Positions 42,227-51,408 of a stretch of DNA of 64,000 nucleotides are shown in pieces (the first letter of the stretch is position 1; the number at the start of each line of letters is the position of its first letter). The stretch comes from Gloeobacter kilaueensis JS1. Its GTDB lineage: Bacteria; Cyanobacteriota; Cyanobacteriia; Gloeobacterales; Gloeobacteraceae. The stretch spans positions 496,001 to 560,000 of the forward strand of contig NC_022600.1 in assembly GCF_000484535.1 (NCBI RefSeq), read 5' to 3'. The notes under the pieces are model-generated. The model was not told the DNA's origin, made no database searches, and saw nothing but the letters and a program-made list of their open reading frames with translations. A program made the translations under genes and the position numbers.

Positions 42227-44815
42227 ATGTACGAGCCCACCCAGAACTGCTTCAGGCGGGATCTGGTCATCGACCAGACTCTTAAAGACGGCCAGATGTG
42301 TTATCTGGTCAAAGATCCGCGCACGGGCGAAACTTACGAGTTTGGCGAAGAGGAATATTATCTCTGCCGGCTGATGGACGGCAAGCGCACCCCCCGCCAG
42401 ATCCTCTCCGATTTTGAGTCGCGCTTTGGTCTCACCATCAGCGAGGCCGACTTCGAGCCGTTTTCTCACCAGATCGCCACCTACGGTCTGCTCGAAACCT
42501 GCGGCAGCGGCGGCGTCGCCGTCGCTGCCAGACCCAAAAGCGACTCGTCCATCGCCTTCAAAGACGCCGACGGCTCCGAGCAGACCAAAAAGGCTTACAA
42601 GTGGTACTTCCCCTGGATGGCCCCGGTATTCACCGTGGTCGCCCAGGGGCTCTCGCCCTTTCATCTGATCTTCAAGTTCATCTCGCTTTTGCTCATCCCG
42701 GCGCTGCCCCTCGCGGTGCTGACGCTGCTCAACAACCAGACGGTCTTCTTTCGCGATTTCAACAACTACGTCTCGCCGGTGGGTGGTTTTGTCCGCCACT
42801 TCGTCAACATGCTCGCGGTCAACTTTTTGGCCAAGACCTCGATGGCGATCGTCGTCGCCCACTACGGCGTGCCGATGCGCAAGTTTGGTCTGCAGCTGGT
42901 GTTTGGCTTCTTTCCGCGCTTTAACGTCGCCAAGGACCCGATCTTTCGCTACTTGAGCCGCGAAGAGCAGATGTGGACGTTTGCGACGCCGCTGTTGCTG
43001 CGGGCTGTAATCTTTTGCCTGGGCATTTTCTTGTGGTTTCTCAATCGCGGCGGCGGCAACAGTCTGGCGGCCTGGGCGGTGTCGTGGAGCTTTTTGGCCT
43101 TTATCGACATCGTCATCGATATCAACCCGCTTTTGCCGGGGGACGCCTACGGCTGGGTGGTCAACTACTTTCGCTGGCCGCCCAACCTCTACAAGCGCAA
43201 CCTGCAGATTATCGAGCGGATGATCCGCTTCCAGGGTCTGCCCAGCACGATCGCCCTTGGCGAGCGGATCAGGCTGCTGGTGGCGGCAATTGCCATCGGC
43301 ATCTCGTGGTCCGCCCTGTTTATCTTTATTACGCTCCACAGCGCCGAGTCGTTGATGGAACTGATCCCAGGGCTTTTGGGCCAGGGCCTGGGAGTACTAT
43401 TGTTTTGCCTGCCTTTTCCTCTCGCTTTACGTTGGTGGTTTGTCGTGCGCGATCGAACGAACAGTCAGAACACGTCCTCGAACCTGGGCAACGATAGCCC
43501 CGGTGCCATTGCGCCTACCAGTGGCGAGGGCAATCTCCAGTACACCGGTGCGAGCACGGCCCTCCAGCGCCCGGCTCCCCCCGCCGATCCCTGGGTAACA
43601 GTGCGCAAGATCCTGCCCTGGGCTCTGCTGGTCCTGTTTATAATCGTCCTTCTGCTGCCTTACACCTATCACTACGGCGGGGCGATTCAGCTGTTGCCCC
43701 CGCGCCAGGAGAAGATCACTCCCGAAGTCGAGGGCACCCTCGAAAAGATCTACTTCAAAGGGGGCGATCCGGCCTACATCAAAGCCGGGACGCCGCTCGC
43801 GGTGCTGCACTCCTCCGACACCGACAACAAAGTCAAGACCACCCTCCAGCAGGTGAGTATGCAGCAGGCGGCCCTGGCCAAGGACCAGCAGGAACTGGAA
43901 AAGCTCCTGCACACGCCCAGGCCAGAAGATGTCCAGGTCGCCCTCCAGCAGGTCGAGGTCGCCAAAAAAGACCTGACCGTTGCCCAGGCCCAACTGCAGA
44001 CCGACCAGAGCCAGGCGGCCTTTGAAGACCGCAACGCCAGCCGCCAGCTCGCCCTCTATCAAGATGGCGCTGCCGCCTTCGAGACCTACGACAACGCCAA
44101 AAAGCAGGCGGAGACTGCCCGCATCCAGGTGCTCAAGTCCCAGCAGGCGGTGGCGAGCGCCCAGCAGTCCGTCAGCCGCGCCGAGGCCAACCTCCGCCAG
44201 GTCAAGGCCGGTCCCTACCCCCAGGAGATCGAGGCGGCCCGCAAACAGGTCGATCAAGACGCCGCCGATCTGAGGCGGCTGGAGCAGGAGCTGACCTACT
44301 GGAAGCAGCAGTTCGCCTACACGACGATCAAGATGCCCTTCGACGGCTATCTGGTCACCCCCAACCTCGACTTCAAAGTCGGCAGCCGCCTCAAGCAGGG
44401 GGATGTACTGGCGGTGGCCGAGAGTGCGCGCAAGATCGTCGGCACCCTCCAGATGCCCGAGTACCAGGTGGGCGAGGGGGGCTTCAAAGTCGGCAACGAG
44501 GTCGAGGTCAAGCTCTGGGCCTACCCCAACGAATCGTTCAAAGGCAAAGTCACGTCGATCGAGCCGGTCGCCACGGCCCTCGACGATCCGAACAAATCGG
44601 GCCGGGTCAGCTACGGCGCGGACCCGAACGCCGATGTGACGAGCACCGCCCGCTACGTCAACGTAAATGTCGAGGTGCCCAACGCCAAAGGTCTGATGAA
44701 ATCGGGCATGACCGGCTACGCCAAGATCACCGGCAACACCGAGACGGTGATCCAGGCGTTTACCCACCCGGTGGTGCGCTTCTTCAAGATCGAGCTGTGG
44801 AGCTGGTTGCCGTAG
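42227..44815 (+). CDS. PqqD-like / pseudo-M50 protease / HlyD adaptor fusion
   Basis: An 862-residue protein with three parts. Residues ~1-85 match the PqqD-like winged domain found on peptide zinc metalloprotease homologues (FGEEEYYLCRLMDGKRT). Residues ~125-440 form a polytopic M50/site-2-protease-like domain, but the expected HExxH is AKTSM (202-206) while the late NPLL-D motif survives (Asp306). From ~455 a membrane helix leads to a HlyD adaptor: EVEGTLEKIYFKGGD, a long coiled coil (~530-720) and a beta-barrel. It would link an inner-membrane exporter to an outer channel. No ABC ATPase lies nearby. Confidence 0.8.
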   Translation: MYEPTQNCFRRDLVIDQTLKDGQMCYLVKDPRTGETYEFGEEEYYLCRLMDGKRTPRQILSDFESRFGLTISEADFEPFSHQIATYGLLETCGSGGVAVAARPKSDSSIAFKDADGSEQTKKAYKWYFPWMAPVFTVVAQGLSPFHLIFKFISLLLIPALPLAVLTLLNNQTVFFRDFNNYVSPVGGFVRHFVNMLAVNFLAKTSMAIVVAHYGVPMRKFGLQLVFGFFPRFNVAKDPIFRYLSREEQMWTFATPLLLRAVIFCLGIFLWFLNRGGGNSLAAWAVSWSFLAFIDIVIDINPLLPGDAYGWVVNYFRWPPNLYKRNLQIIERMIRFQGLPSTIALGERIRLLVAAIAIGISWSALFIFITLHSAESLMELIPGLLGQGLGVLLFCLPFPLALRWWFVVRDRTNSQNTSSNLGNDSPGAIAPTSGEGNLQYTGASTALQRPAPPADPWVTVRKILPWALLVLFIIVLLLPYTYHYGGAIQLLPPRQEKITPEVEGTLEKIYFKGGDPAYIKAGTPLAVLHSSDTDNKVKTTLQQVSMQQAALAKDQQELEKLLHTPRPEDVQVALQQVEVAKKDLTVAQAQLQTDQSQAAFEDRNASRQLALYQDGAAAFETYDNAKKQAETARIQVLKSQQAVASAQQSVSRAEANLRQVKAGPYPQEIEAARKQVDQDAADLRRLEQELTYWKQQFAYTTIKMPFDGYLVTPNLDFKVGSRLKQGDVLAVAESARKIVGTLQMPEYQVGEGGFKVGNEVEVKLWAYPNESFKGKVTSIEPVATALDDPNKSGRVSYGADPNADVTSTARYVNVNVEVPNAKGLMKSGMTGYAKITGNTETVIQAFTHPVVRFFKIELWSWLP

Positions 44816-44819
44816 CGCT

Positions 44820-45782
44820 CTAGCGCACAGCGATCGTCGCCTGCCCCACACTTTCAGCTTCGAGCCGTCCGGAACGCAGGTACTCCTGGGCCGGGCGGTT
44901 CGCTTTAAGATAGGCGTCCCAGAAAGCGAGGGTCGCCGTCGCCGTGTAGGCGTGGATCTGCTCGGGAGCAATCGCCGGACGGGCTCCCCGCCGGGCCGCC
45001 CCGGCGCGCATCAGCCCTCCGAGCCGGGCGCGCACGCCGCTCGCCTCCCCTTCGCCGGGAGCCTGGCCCGAGAAACCAAAGTGGGGCGCTCCCTCGATCA
45101 CGATCAGGTACTTGTCCCCCGGCGGCATGTTGTAGAAAGGCTCCATGCGCCACTCGGGGGGTTGGCCGCCCCGGCCCCGGTCCTCGCTGCCGGTAATCGT
45201 GAGCACCGGCTTTGTCATTGCCCGCCAGGAATTGGGCCTCAAGCCATTGAGGCCGGAGCCCTGGGGGGAGATGGTCACAAACGCCTGGGCGCGTTCGTCT
45301 CGAAAACTGGAGGCCGGCGCACCGGGCAGGTCCACCAGCGCCCCTGCGAGCATCGTCGCCGTAAATGCCCCAAAAGAATGGCCACCGATACCGATGCAGC
45401 CGGTGTCGAGCTTACCAACGAGTTCCTCCACCTGCCGGTTGAGCGATCCCAATTCGTCCAGCAAAAAGCGCATATCCTCGACCCGGTTGAGCCACTGCAC
45501 CGGATCGTCGTTGGTCTCGATGACGCCCCTCAAGCCCCCGGTGCGGTATACGGACGTATCGCTGCCGTAGTGGGTCGGATGGACGCTCACGTAGCCGTGG
45601 GCGGCCAGGTAGCGGCCCAGGTAATCGTAGGAATCTTTTGATCCGCCGGAACCGTGGGAAAAAAGCACCACCGGAAAGACGCCCTCCGGCGATGGATAAA
45701 AGATCTTGACGGGCACCTCCCGACTGCGCTTCCCATCGACCAGTTCCAACGCCTCGATCACACCCACTTCGCTCATTTGCAT
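44820..45782 (-). CDS. Alpha/beta hydrolase (dienelactone-hydrolase / PAF-acetylhydrolase-like)
   Basis: A 320-residue hydrolase with oxyanion segment FSHGSGGS, nucleophile elbow GHSFG (Ser), and a C-terminal GAPHFGF His. The Asp is probably in TITGSEDRG. No signal peptide is seen. It is convergent with the M50-HlyD gene (4 bases between stops) and divergent from rpiB. The substrate is unknown. Confidence 0.85.
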   Translation of the reverse strand: MQMSEVGVIEALELVDGKRSREVPVKIFYPSPEGVFPVVLFSHGSGGSKDSYDYLGRYLAAHGYVSVHPTHYGSDTSVYRTGGLRGVIETNDDPVQWLNRVEDMRFLLDELGSLNRQVEELVGKLDTGCIGIGGHSFGAFTATMLAGALVDLPGAPASSFRDERAQAFVTISPQGSGLNGLRPNSWRAMTKPVLTITGSEDRGRGGQPPEWRMEPFYNMPPGDKYLIVIEGAPHFGFSGQAPGEGEASGVRARLGGLMRAGAARRGARPAIAPEQIHAYTATATLAFWDAYLKANRPAQEYLRSGRLEAESVGQATIAVR

Positions 45783-45877
45783 GTCCGCTCGATCTTGAGA
45801 GCTTTGCGATCTCCCAGCTTAAAGCAATGGAGCCAGCCGGTATGATACGGGAGATGGCAGTCTGGGAGGTAACGGCG

Positions 45878-46342
45878 ATGAAACTGGTGATTGGCAGCGA
45901 CCACGGCGCTTACGAACTCAAAGAAGAACTCAAGCAGTGGCTCAGCGCCCACGACTACAGCTTTGAAGACGTCGGTACCTTCAACGGCGAGCGCTGCGAC
46001 TATCCCCAGGTAGCAAGGACCGTCGCCCAAAAAATTCAATCCGGGGAGGCCAACCGTGGCATTCTCCTCTGCGGCACCGGCATCGGCATCTCGATCGCCG
46101 CCAACAAATTTGCCGGTATCCGGGCCGCCCTTGCCCACGACCACTACACAGCCAAGATGAGCCGCGAGCACAACGACGCCAACGTGCTTGCCATGGGCGG
46201 GCGGGTGCTCGGCCCCGAAGTCGCCAAGGATGTGCTCGCCACCTGGCTCACTACCGAGTTCGAGGGCGAACGCCACCAGCGCCGCCTCGATCAGATCCAG
46301 AGCTTCGAGACAGTCCAGACCCGCCAACCGGTCCCCAGTTGA
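45878..46342 (+). CDS. rpiB: Ribose-5-phosphate isomerase B
   Basis: The 154-residue protein shows RpiB/LacAB hallmarks: SDHGAYELK with the active-site residues, LCGTGIGISIAANK with the base-forming Cys, and REHNDANVLAMGGRV. It interconverts ribose-5-P and ribulose-5-P in the pentose phosphate and Calvin cycles. GGGAGGT 7 bases before the ATG at 45878 fixes the start and excludes upstream in-frame codons. Confidence 0.95.
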   Translation: MKLVIGSDHGAYELKEELKQWLSAHDYSFEDVGTFNGERCDYPQVARTVAQKIQSGEANRGILLCGTGIGISIAANKFAGIRAALAHDHYTAKMSREHNDANVLAMGGRVLGPEVAKDVLATWLTTEFEGERHQRRLDQIQSFETVQTRQPVPS

Positions 46343-46376
46343 AGCGATTCCGCTTGAAAGAGCAGGAGGCTGTGCA

Positions 46377-47147
46377 ATGACGATGCGTCGCCGGACTGTC
46401 TTAGCAGGGTTAAGTGCCAGCGGTGCAGCTCTCACCCGCACGACCGCCGAAGCAGGCTCCGTTCCTCGCGCCCGCAACGTTGTGCTGGTGCACGGTGCCT
46501 ACGCGGACGGCTCCAGCTGGGCGGACGTTATCGGCCTTCTGCAGCGCGAAGGGCTGAAAGTCGCATCGGTCCAAAATCCGCTGACCTCGCTGGCTGACGA
46601 TGTCGCAGCGACACGGCGCGTACTCGCCCTGCAGGACGGTCCAACCGTTCTTGCGGCTCATTCCTGGGGAGGAACCGTCATCTCTGAGGCCGGTATGGAC
46701 CCGAAAGTTTCTGCCCTCGTCTACGTTGCTGCCCGTGCGCCGGACGCCAACGAAGACTATGCAGCCCTGGCCAAACGCTTCCCCACTCCGCCCGCCAATG
46801 CTGGCCTCGTCTACTCGGGAGGCTTTGGCCAGTTGAGCGAGGAGGCATTTCTTCGTGACTTTGCCGGTGGCGTCGATCCGGCGAGAGCGCAGGTGCTTTA
46901 CGCAGTTCAGGGACGCATCTCCGACGAGCTGTTTAGTGGCAAGACGACGGTGGCCGCCTGGCGATCGAAGCCGTGCTGGTACGCTGTATCCAGGCAGGAC
47001 CGGACCACCGCGCCGGAGCTTGAGCGCTTTCTCGCCGAACGGATGAAGGCGAAGACCATCGAACTCAACTCCAGTCATCTGTCCCTCGTTACCCAGCCGC
47101 AAGCGATCGCTAACCTGATCTTGGAGGCAGCAGGACTACGAGGGTGA
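46377..47147 (+). CDS. Alpha/beta hydrolase with Tat-like N-terminus
   Basis: A 256-residue hydrolase with HGAYADGSSW near the oxyanion hole, nucleophile AHSWGGT (Ser), and a C-terminal SSHLSL His; its closest relatives in memory are proteobacterial esterases. The N-terminus MRRRTVLAGLSASGAAL resembles a twin-arginine signal, suggesting export when folded. GGAGG precedes the ATG. It lies beside tRNA-Arg, and proteobacterial origin is possible (inference). Confidence 0.82.
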   Translation: MTMRRRTVLAGLSASGAALTRTTAEAGSVPRARNVVLVHGAYADGSSWADVIGLLQREGLKVASVQNPLTSLADDVAATRRVLALQDGPTVLAAHSWGGTVISEAGMDPKVSALVYVAARAPDANEDYAALAKRFPTPPANAGLVYSGGFGQLSEEAFLRDFAGGVDPARAQVLYAVQGRISDELFSGKTTVAAWRSKPCWYAVSRQDRTTAPELERFLAERMKAKTIELNSSHLSLVTQPQAIANLILEAAGLRG

Positions 47148-47220
47148 GCATGATTGGTCGTTGTTCGTTCCAGTGGCCGGCTTGAAGCCCCTAAAGCAGC
47201 GGTGCTATCATTGGCAGGCT

Positions 47221-47294
47221 GGGCACGTCGCCTAGTGGATATGGCACCTGACTACGGATCAGGACTAACGGGGGTTCGAATCCCTCCGTGCCCG
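47221..47294 (+). tRNA. tRNA-Arg (anticodon ACG)
   Basis: The 74-base cloverleaf has acceptor arms GGGCACG and CGTGCCC with discriminator G, an anticodon stem CCTGA/TCAGG enclosing CTACGGA (anticodon ACG, read as ICG after deamination), and a TTCGAAT T-loop. CCA is not encoded. A terminator follows. Confidence 0.95.
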
Positions 47295-47303
47295 CTTCAT
47301 CAG

Positions 47304-47325
47304 CCCGCCCCCAGGCGGGTTTTTT
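47304..47325 (+). terminator. Terminator after tRNA-Arg
   Basis: CCCGCC and GGCGGG around a CCCA loop are followed by TTTTTT. Confidence 0.88.
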
Positions 47326-47856
47326 GTTGGTCGGCACAACGAGCAATCTACTGAATTTTTGAAACAAGGAATGCAAATTGAATTTTTTATCATTTCTTAA
47401 CTAAGCATTTGCATATTGATTTTGTATTTTATTGTCGGTTCTCGTATGGTTGCCGTTGCTTGCCTCCTGCTGGAGAGCGGACTGGACGGACGGATCGCTG
47501 TTTCAGTGCTTCTGCGACGATTTTTCGATGCGCTTACCGACCAGCGTAGATTCCCGTCTTTCCTAGTTGTTTGAAGTTGGTAGCTCAACTGCAAATCCTC
47601 AAATCCTGGAATCTACAACCGTTGCTCCATGTAGGTTTCAGAAATTTTTGTTTCAGAAAATTTCTGCCAGCCTGGCGACAACAACACTGAAATCCTCTGA
47701 TCAATAAGTAGCTAAAGTAACAAATTGCTGCGATTTTGTTGCACAGAACACTCTTAGTCAAACTTTGTAATGGGTTGACTTTCCAATGGGAAACAGCGCG
47801 TGGTAGGTTCATCTGGGCATTCTGCCCGGCCCTCAACAAGAGGTTAAAAGCAAAGC
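47326..47856. other. AT-rich 530-base intergenic region
   Basis: The stretch between the tRNA terminator and the peptidase gene is clearly more AT-rich than the genes around it. Only short, implausible frames occur. No repeat of the tRNA 3' end, attachment site or integrase was found, so there is no positive evidence for an island. The peptidase promoter must be here. Confidence 0.6.
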
Positions 47857-49953
47857 ATGTTGTCGAAAATCTGGCCTTCGACACTCAGCCTCGCTCTTGT
47901 GGCTGGTGTATTTTCTTGTGCAGCTGCTCTGGCAGCGCCCGTAGGGGACCGCGTGGTTCTTTCCGGCAGTGTCAAACCGTTTTCGGAGCGCGTCCAGGTG
48001 CTCGATGCCGCCGATTCAGCTGCATTTATCGAGTTCGATGTCGCCCTCAAGATGCGCAATTACGACACTCTGCGCTCCCGGATCGATCGGGGCGAAGTGC
48101 TCGCCAACCGTGAGCTGGAGAGCGATCACTTCCCGCTGGCATCGGACTACAGCTATCTGGTGAACTGGCTGCGCGATCATGGTCTGGCGGTCGAGCGCAC
48201 CTACTCCAACCGGTTGAGCCTGCGGGTGCGCGGCAGCGTCGCCCAGGTGGCGGAGGTGCTCGGAGTCGAGCTACTCAACGTCAAAGTAGACGGCAAATCG
48301 TACATCGCCGCCCGCAACGCCCCTTCGTTGCCTCCTGAACTGACCCGCTTTGTCCTGGGCATCAACGGCCTGCAGCCCTATCAGAAGGCCCATTACCTGA
48401 ACACGGGCCTCCAGCCCCAGAGCCCAACTTCGCCCTACGTGCCGCCCTACTCGGTGAGCGACATCAAAAAAGCCTACAACGCGACGGGTGTCACCACCAC
48501 CGGCTCCGGCCAGCGCATTGCGATCTTGATCGACACTTTCCCGAGCGACAGCGATCTGACCAGTTTCTGGTCGGCGAACGGCGTCGGCCAGAGTCTGAGC
48601 AACATCGAAAAGATCCAGGCGGTGAGCGGTACCCTGCCGCCCCTTTCTGGCGAGGAGAGCCTCGATGCCCAGTGGACGAGCGGCATCGCCTCGGGAGCAA
48701 AAATCCGCATCTATGCAAGCCAGAGCCTCGCGTTTTCTAACCTCGATCAGGCTTTCCAGCGGATCATCAACGACCTGAACGGCGGCACAGCGATCAGCGT
48801 GCTATCGATCAGCCTCGGAGCCTGCGAGAAGGATCTTTCCAGCTCACAACTCTCGACCGACAACAACTACCTCTCGACGATCGCCGCCAAGGGCGTGAGC
48901 ATCTTTGTCTCCAGCGGCGACAGCGGCTCGCAGGGGGGCTGCAGCAGCGGCTCCGGCGTTGACTTTTATGCCAGCAGCCCGAGCGTTACTGGCGTGGGCG
49001 GCACCAAGCTCAGCCTCAACTCCTCCGGCAGCGTGACGAGCGAAACCGGCTGGACCGGCAGCGGCGGCGGCAACAGTTCCTTCAGCCGCCCGAGCTGGCA
49101 GGTAGGTTCGGGGGTGCCCTCCGGCACGACCCGCCTGGTGCCGGATGTCGCCCTCAACGCCGATCCGAACACCGGCTTTTATGTCGTCGTCAACGGCCAG
49201 GTTCAGCAAATTGGCGGCACCAGCGCCTCGGCCCCGACCTGGGCCGGTTTTACGGCTCTGATTAACCAGGGCCGTGCCGCCGCCGGCAAAGGCACCCTCG
49301 GTCTACTGAACCCGACTTTGTATCCGCTTCTGGGCACGAGCAACTTCCGCGACATCACCTCGGGCAGCAACGGCGGCTACAGCGCCGCCACGGGCTACGA
49401 CCGGGTGACGGGCATCGGTGTGCCCAACGTCGGTAACCTCTACACCACCCTGGTCGGCTCCAGTGGCGGTGGCGGCGGTTCCAGCAACCTGCTGGGCAAC
49501 CCCGGCTTCGAGAACGGTTCGAGCAATCCCTCGCCCTGGGTGACCACGAGCGGGGTGATCGACAGCTCCACCAACCCGCCGCCCCACTCGGGCACCTGGA
49601 AAGCCTGGCTGGACGGCTACGGCACCACCCACACCGATACGCTCTACCAGCAGGTGGCGATCCCTTCTAACGTCACCTCCGCCAGCTTGAGCTTCTGGCT
49701 CTACATCTCGACTGCCGAGACGACGACCACCACCGCCTACGACACCCTCAAGGTGCAGGTGCGCAACAGCTCCGGGACGGTGCTCGCCACCCTCGCCACC
49801 TACTCGAACCTCAACAAGGGCGGCTACGTGCAAAAGAGCTTCAGCCTCTCGGCCTACAAGGGCCAGACTGTCCAGATCTATCTGGTCGGCACCGAGGACA
49901 GCTCGCTGCAGACTTCCTTCGTCGTCGATGACTTTGTTCTCAGTACCCAGTAA
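47857..49953 (+). CDS. Secreted S53 peptidase (sedolisin / kumamolisin-like)
   Basis: A 698-residue protein: Sec signal (~1-27), pro-kumamolisin activation domain (~28-190), and S53 catalytic domain (~195-540) with the Glu/Asp pair in GEESLDAQW, the oxyanion Asp in SSGDSG, the catalytic serine in [12 protein letters not shown], and the calcium-site FRDITSG region. A Gly/Ser linker leads to a ~150-residue beta-sandwich C-terminal domain of carbohydrate-binding type. S53 enzymes are acid endopeptidases that self-activate outside the cell. A terminator follows. Confidence 0.93.
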   Translation: MLSKIWPSTLSLALVAGVFSCAAALAAPVGDRVVLSGSVKPFSERVQVLDAADSAAFIEFDVALKMRNYDTLRSRIDRGEVLANRELESDHFPLASDYSYLVNWLRDHGLAVERTYSNRLSLRVRGSVAQVAEVLGVELLNVKVDGKSYIAARNAPSLPPELTRFVLGINGLQPYQKAHYLNTGLQPQSPTSPYVPPYSVSDIKKAYNATGVTTTGSGQRIAILIDTFPSDSDLTSFWSANGVGQSLSNIEKIQAVSGTLPPLSGEESLDAQWTSGIASGAKIRIYASQSLAFSNLDQAFQRIINDLNGGTAISVLSISLGACEKDLSSSQLSTDNNYLSTIAAKGVSIFVSSGDSGSQGGCSSGSGVDFYASSPSVTGVGGTKLSLNSSGSVTSETGWTGSGGGNSSFSRPSWQVGSGVPSGTTRLVPDVALNADPNTGFYVVVNGQVQQIGGTSASAPTWAGFTALINQGRAAAGKGTLGLLNPTLYPLLGTSNFRDITSGSNGGYSAATGYDRVTGIGVPNVGNLYTTLVGSSGGGGGSSNLLGNPGFENGSSNPSPWVTTSGVIDSSTNPPPHSGTWKAWLDGYGTTHTDTLYQQVAIPSNVTSASLSFWLYISTAETTTTTAYDTLKVQVRNSSGTVLATLATYSNLNKGGYVQKSFSLSAYKGQTVQIYLVGTEDSSLQTSFVVDDFVLSTQ

Positions 49954-49975
49954 CGGCGAACCGCAATAAACCGCC

Positions 49976-50008
49976 TGCCCCGTTCGGTTCGAGCGGGGCA
50001 TTTTTTTT
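49976..50008 (+). terminator. Terminator of the S53 peptidase gene
   Basis: Arms TGCCCCG and CGGGGCA are followed by eight T residues. Confidence 0.88.
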
Positions 50009-50099
50009 GCAGCAGCGGTCCAGACTGCGTTTAATCTTAAGATCCGTCCTTTTTACTTGCACACGTTCGCACGTTCGCACTCGCAAAAGGGGTACTGGC

Positions 50100-50426
50100 A
50101 TGGAACCGGAAGTGACGCGCCGCCGCTGGACTGTCAATATCGCGGGCTATGACAAGCCGCCCCAGATCGCCGTCGGTCTTGAGCCGACCCGGCTGGACGT
50201 GGACCCGGCCCGGCGGGGTCTGACCGTCTACGAGTACGACTGGCAGCGGATGATCAAGCTTTCGGCCTCCGAAGCGCTGGAGCTGTTGAACTTCCTGCGC
50301 GAGAGCGAAGGGGCCCTCGCTGAGATGGCCCGCGAGGACGCCGCCGCTCTCCTGGAGGCCCAGCGCCAGCTAGCGGAGCGCGCCTGGCAGGCCGAACCTG
50401 CCGAAGCTTTTTATCTTGAGCAATAG
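50100..50426 (+). CDS. Small conserved-looking cytoplasmic protein, function unknown
   Basis: The 108-residue product has a beta-rich N-terminal half (WTVNIAGYD, RGLTVYEYDWQRMIKL) and a helical C-terminal half (LLNFLRESEGALAEM). An AAAAGGGG sequence precedes the ATG at 50100. Upstream bases hold two tandem GTTCGCAC units (about 50065-50080). It is convergent with the pseudouridine synthase gene. No family is recognised. Confidence 0.65.
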   Translation: MEPEVTRRRWTVNIAGYDKPPQIAVGLEPTRLDVDPARRGLTVYEYDWQRMIKLSASEALELLNFLRESEGALAEMAREDAAALLEAQRQLAERAWQAEPAEAFYLEQ

Positions 50427-50435
50427 ACCCACCGC

Positions 50436-51365
50436 TCAGTGGGTGCGCCTGCGCAGGACTTCGAGCAACTTTGTCATCTCAGCCGGCAGGGGCGCTTCAA
50501 AACAGAGCCGCTCCCCGCTGAGGGGATGGTCGAAGGCGAGGCGGTAGGCGTGCAGTGCCTGACCTTCGAGGTTGACTGGACTTTTAGCGGAGCCGTAGAG
50601 CGGATCGCCCAGTATGGGCCAGCCCTTGTGCAGGCAGTGGACCCGGATCTGGTGGGTGCGGCCCGTCTCCAGGCCAAATTCGACCAGACTAAAATTTCCC
50701 AACCTTTCGACCACCCGCCAGCGGGTGATCGCTACTCGGCCCTTCGGTTGGACGGCCATCTTCTGGCGGTGGACCGGGTGGCGACCGATCGGCGCGTCGA
50801 TCGTGCCTTCGATTTGAGCCGGTGCCCCAGCGACGATTGCCAGATAGTCGCGGCGGGCGGTCTTAGCCTGGATCTGGGCCTGCAGGCTCTGGTGGGCGCG
50901 GTCGGTCTTGGCGACGACCAGCAGGCCGGTCGTATCCTTGTCGAGGCGGTGGACGATGCCGGGCCGCTGGGTACCGTTGATGCCCGAAAGATTCTCGCAG
51001 TGGGCAAGCAGGGCGTTGACCAGCGTATCGTCGCTGTGGCCGGGAGCCGGGTGGACCACCAGACCCTTTGGCTTGTCGATCACAAGTAACTCGGCATCTT
51101 CGTAGATCACATCGAGGGCCATCGCCCGCGCCTCGATACCGGACGGCTCCGGAACCGGGATCGTAAGCTCAAGGGCGTCCCCGGCTCGTACCGGATCGCG
51201 GGGCCGGCAGGGCAGGCCGTTGCGCAGCACCAGTCCCCGGTCGATCAGATCTTGAATGCGGCCCCGCGAGAGATCTGTCACCTGCAGCGCCAGCCAGCGG
51301 TCGAGCCGCTCACCGGCAGCCTCCGGCGGCACCGCCAGGGTGATCGTCGAAGCAATTTCTGACAC
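50436..51365 (-). CDS. RluA-family pseudouridine synthase (RluD-like)
   Basis: The 309-residue protein has an N-terminal S4 RNA-binding domain (ERLDRWLAL, SRGRIQDLIDRG), the catalytic HRLDKDTTG motif with its Asp, and the C-terminal GRTHQIRVH. It isomerises uridine in 23S rRNA. The presence of S4 and length favour RluD over RluA or RluC, but the exact site is not provable from the sequence. Confidence 0.93.
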   Translation of the reverse strand: MSEIASTITLAVPPEAAGERLDRWLALQVTDLSRGRIQDLIDRGLVLRNGLPCRPRDPVRAGDALELTIPVPEPSGIEARAMALDVIYEDAELLVIDKPKGLVVHPAPGHSDDTLVNALLAHCENLSGINGTQRPGIVHRLDKDTTGLLVVAKTDRAHQSLQAQIQAKTARRDYLAIVAGAPAQIEGTIDAPIGRHPVHRQKMAVQPKGRVAITRWRVVERLGNFSLVEFGLETGRTHQIRVHCLHKGWPILGDPLYGSAKSPVNLEGQALHAYRLAFDHPLSGERLCFEAPLPAEMTKLLEVLRRRTH

Positions 51366-51408
51366 CGATTAAACGCACGATCGTTCTACTCGATCTTAAA
51401 GGGCAGCG

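Noticed and set aside
47221-47856. Integrative island at tRNA-Arg
   Set aside because: No repeat of the tRNA 3' end, no integrase and no mobile genes were found nearby.
47585-47884. A 99-codon frame on the minus strand in the AT-rich region
   Set aside because: It overlaps the start of the S53 peptidase and has no ribosome-binding site or family resemblance.
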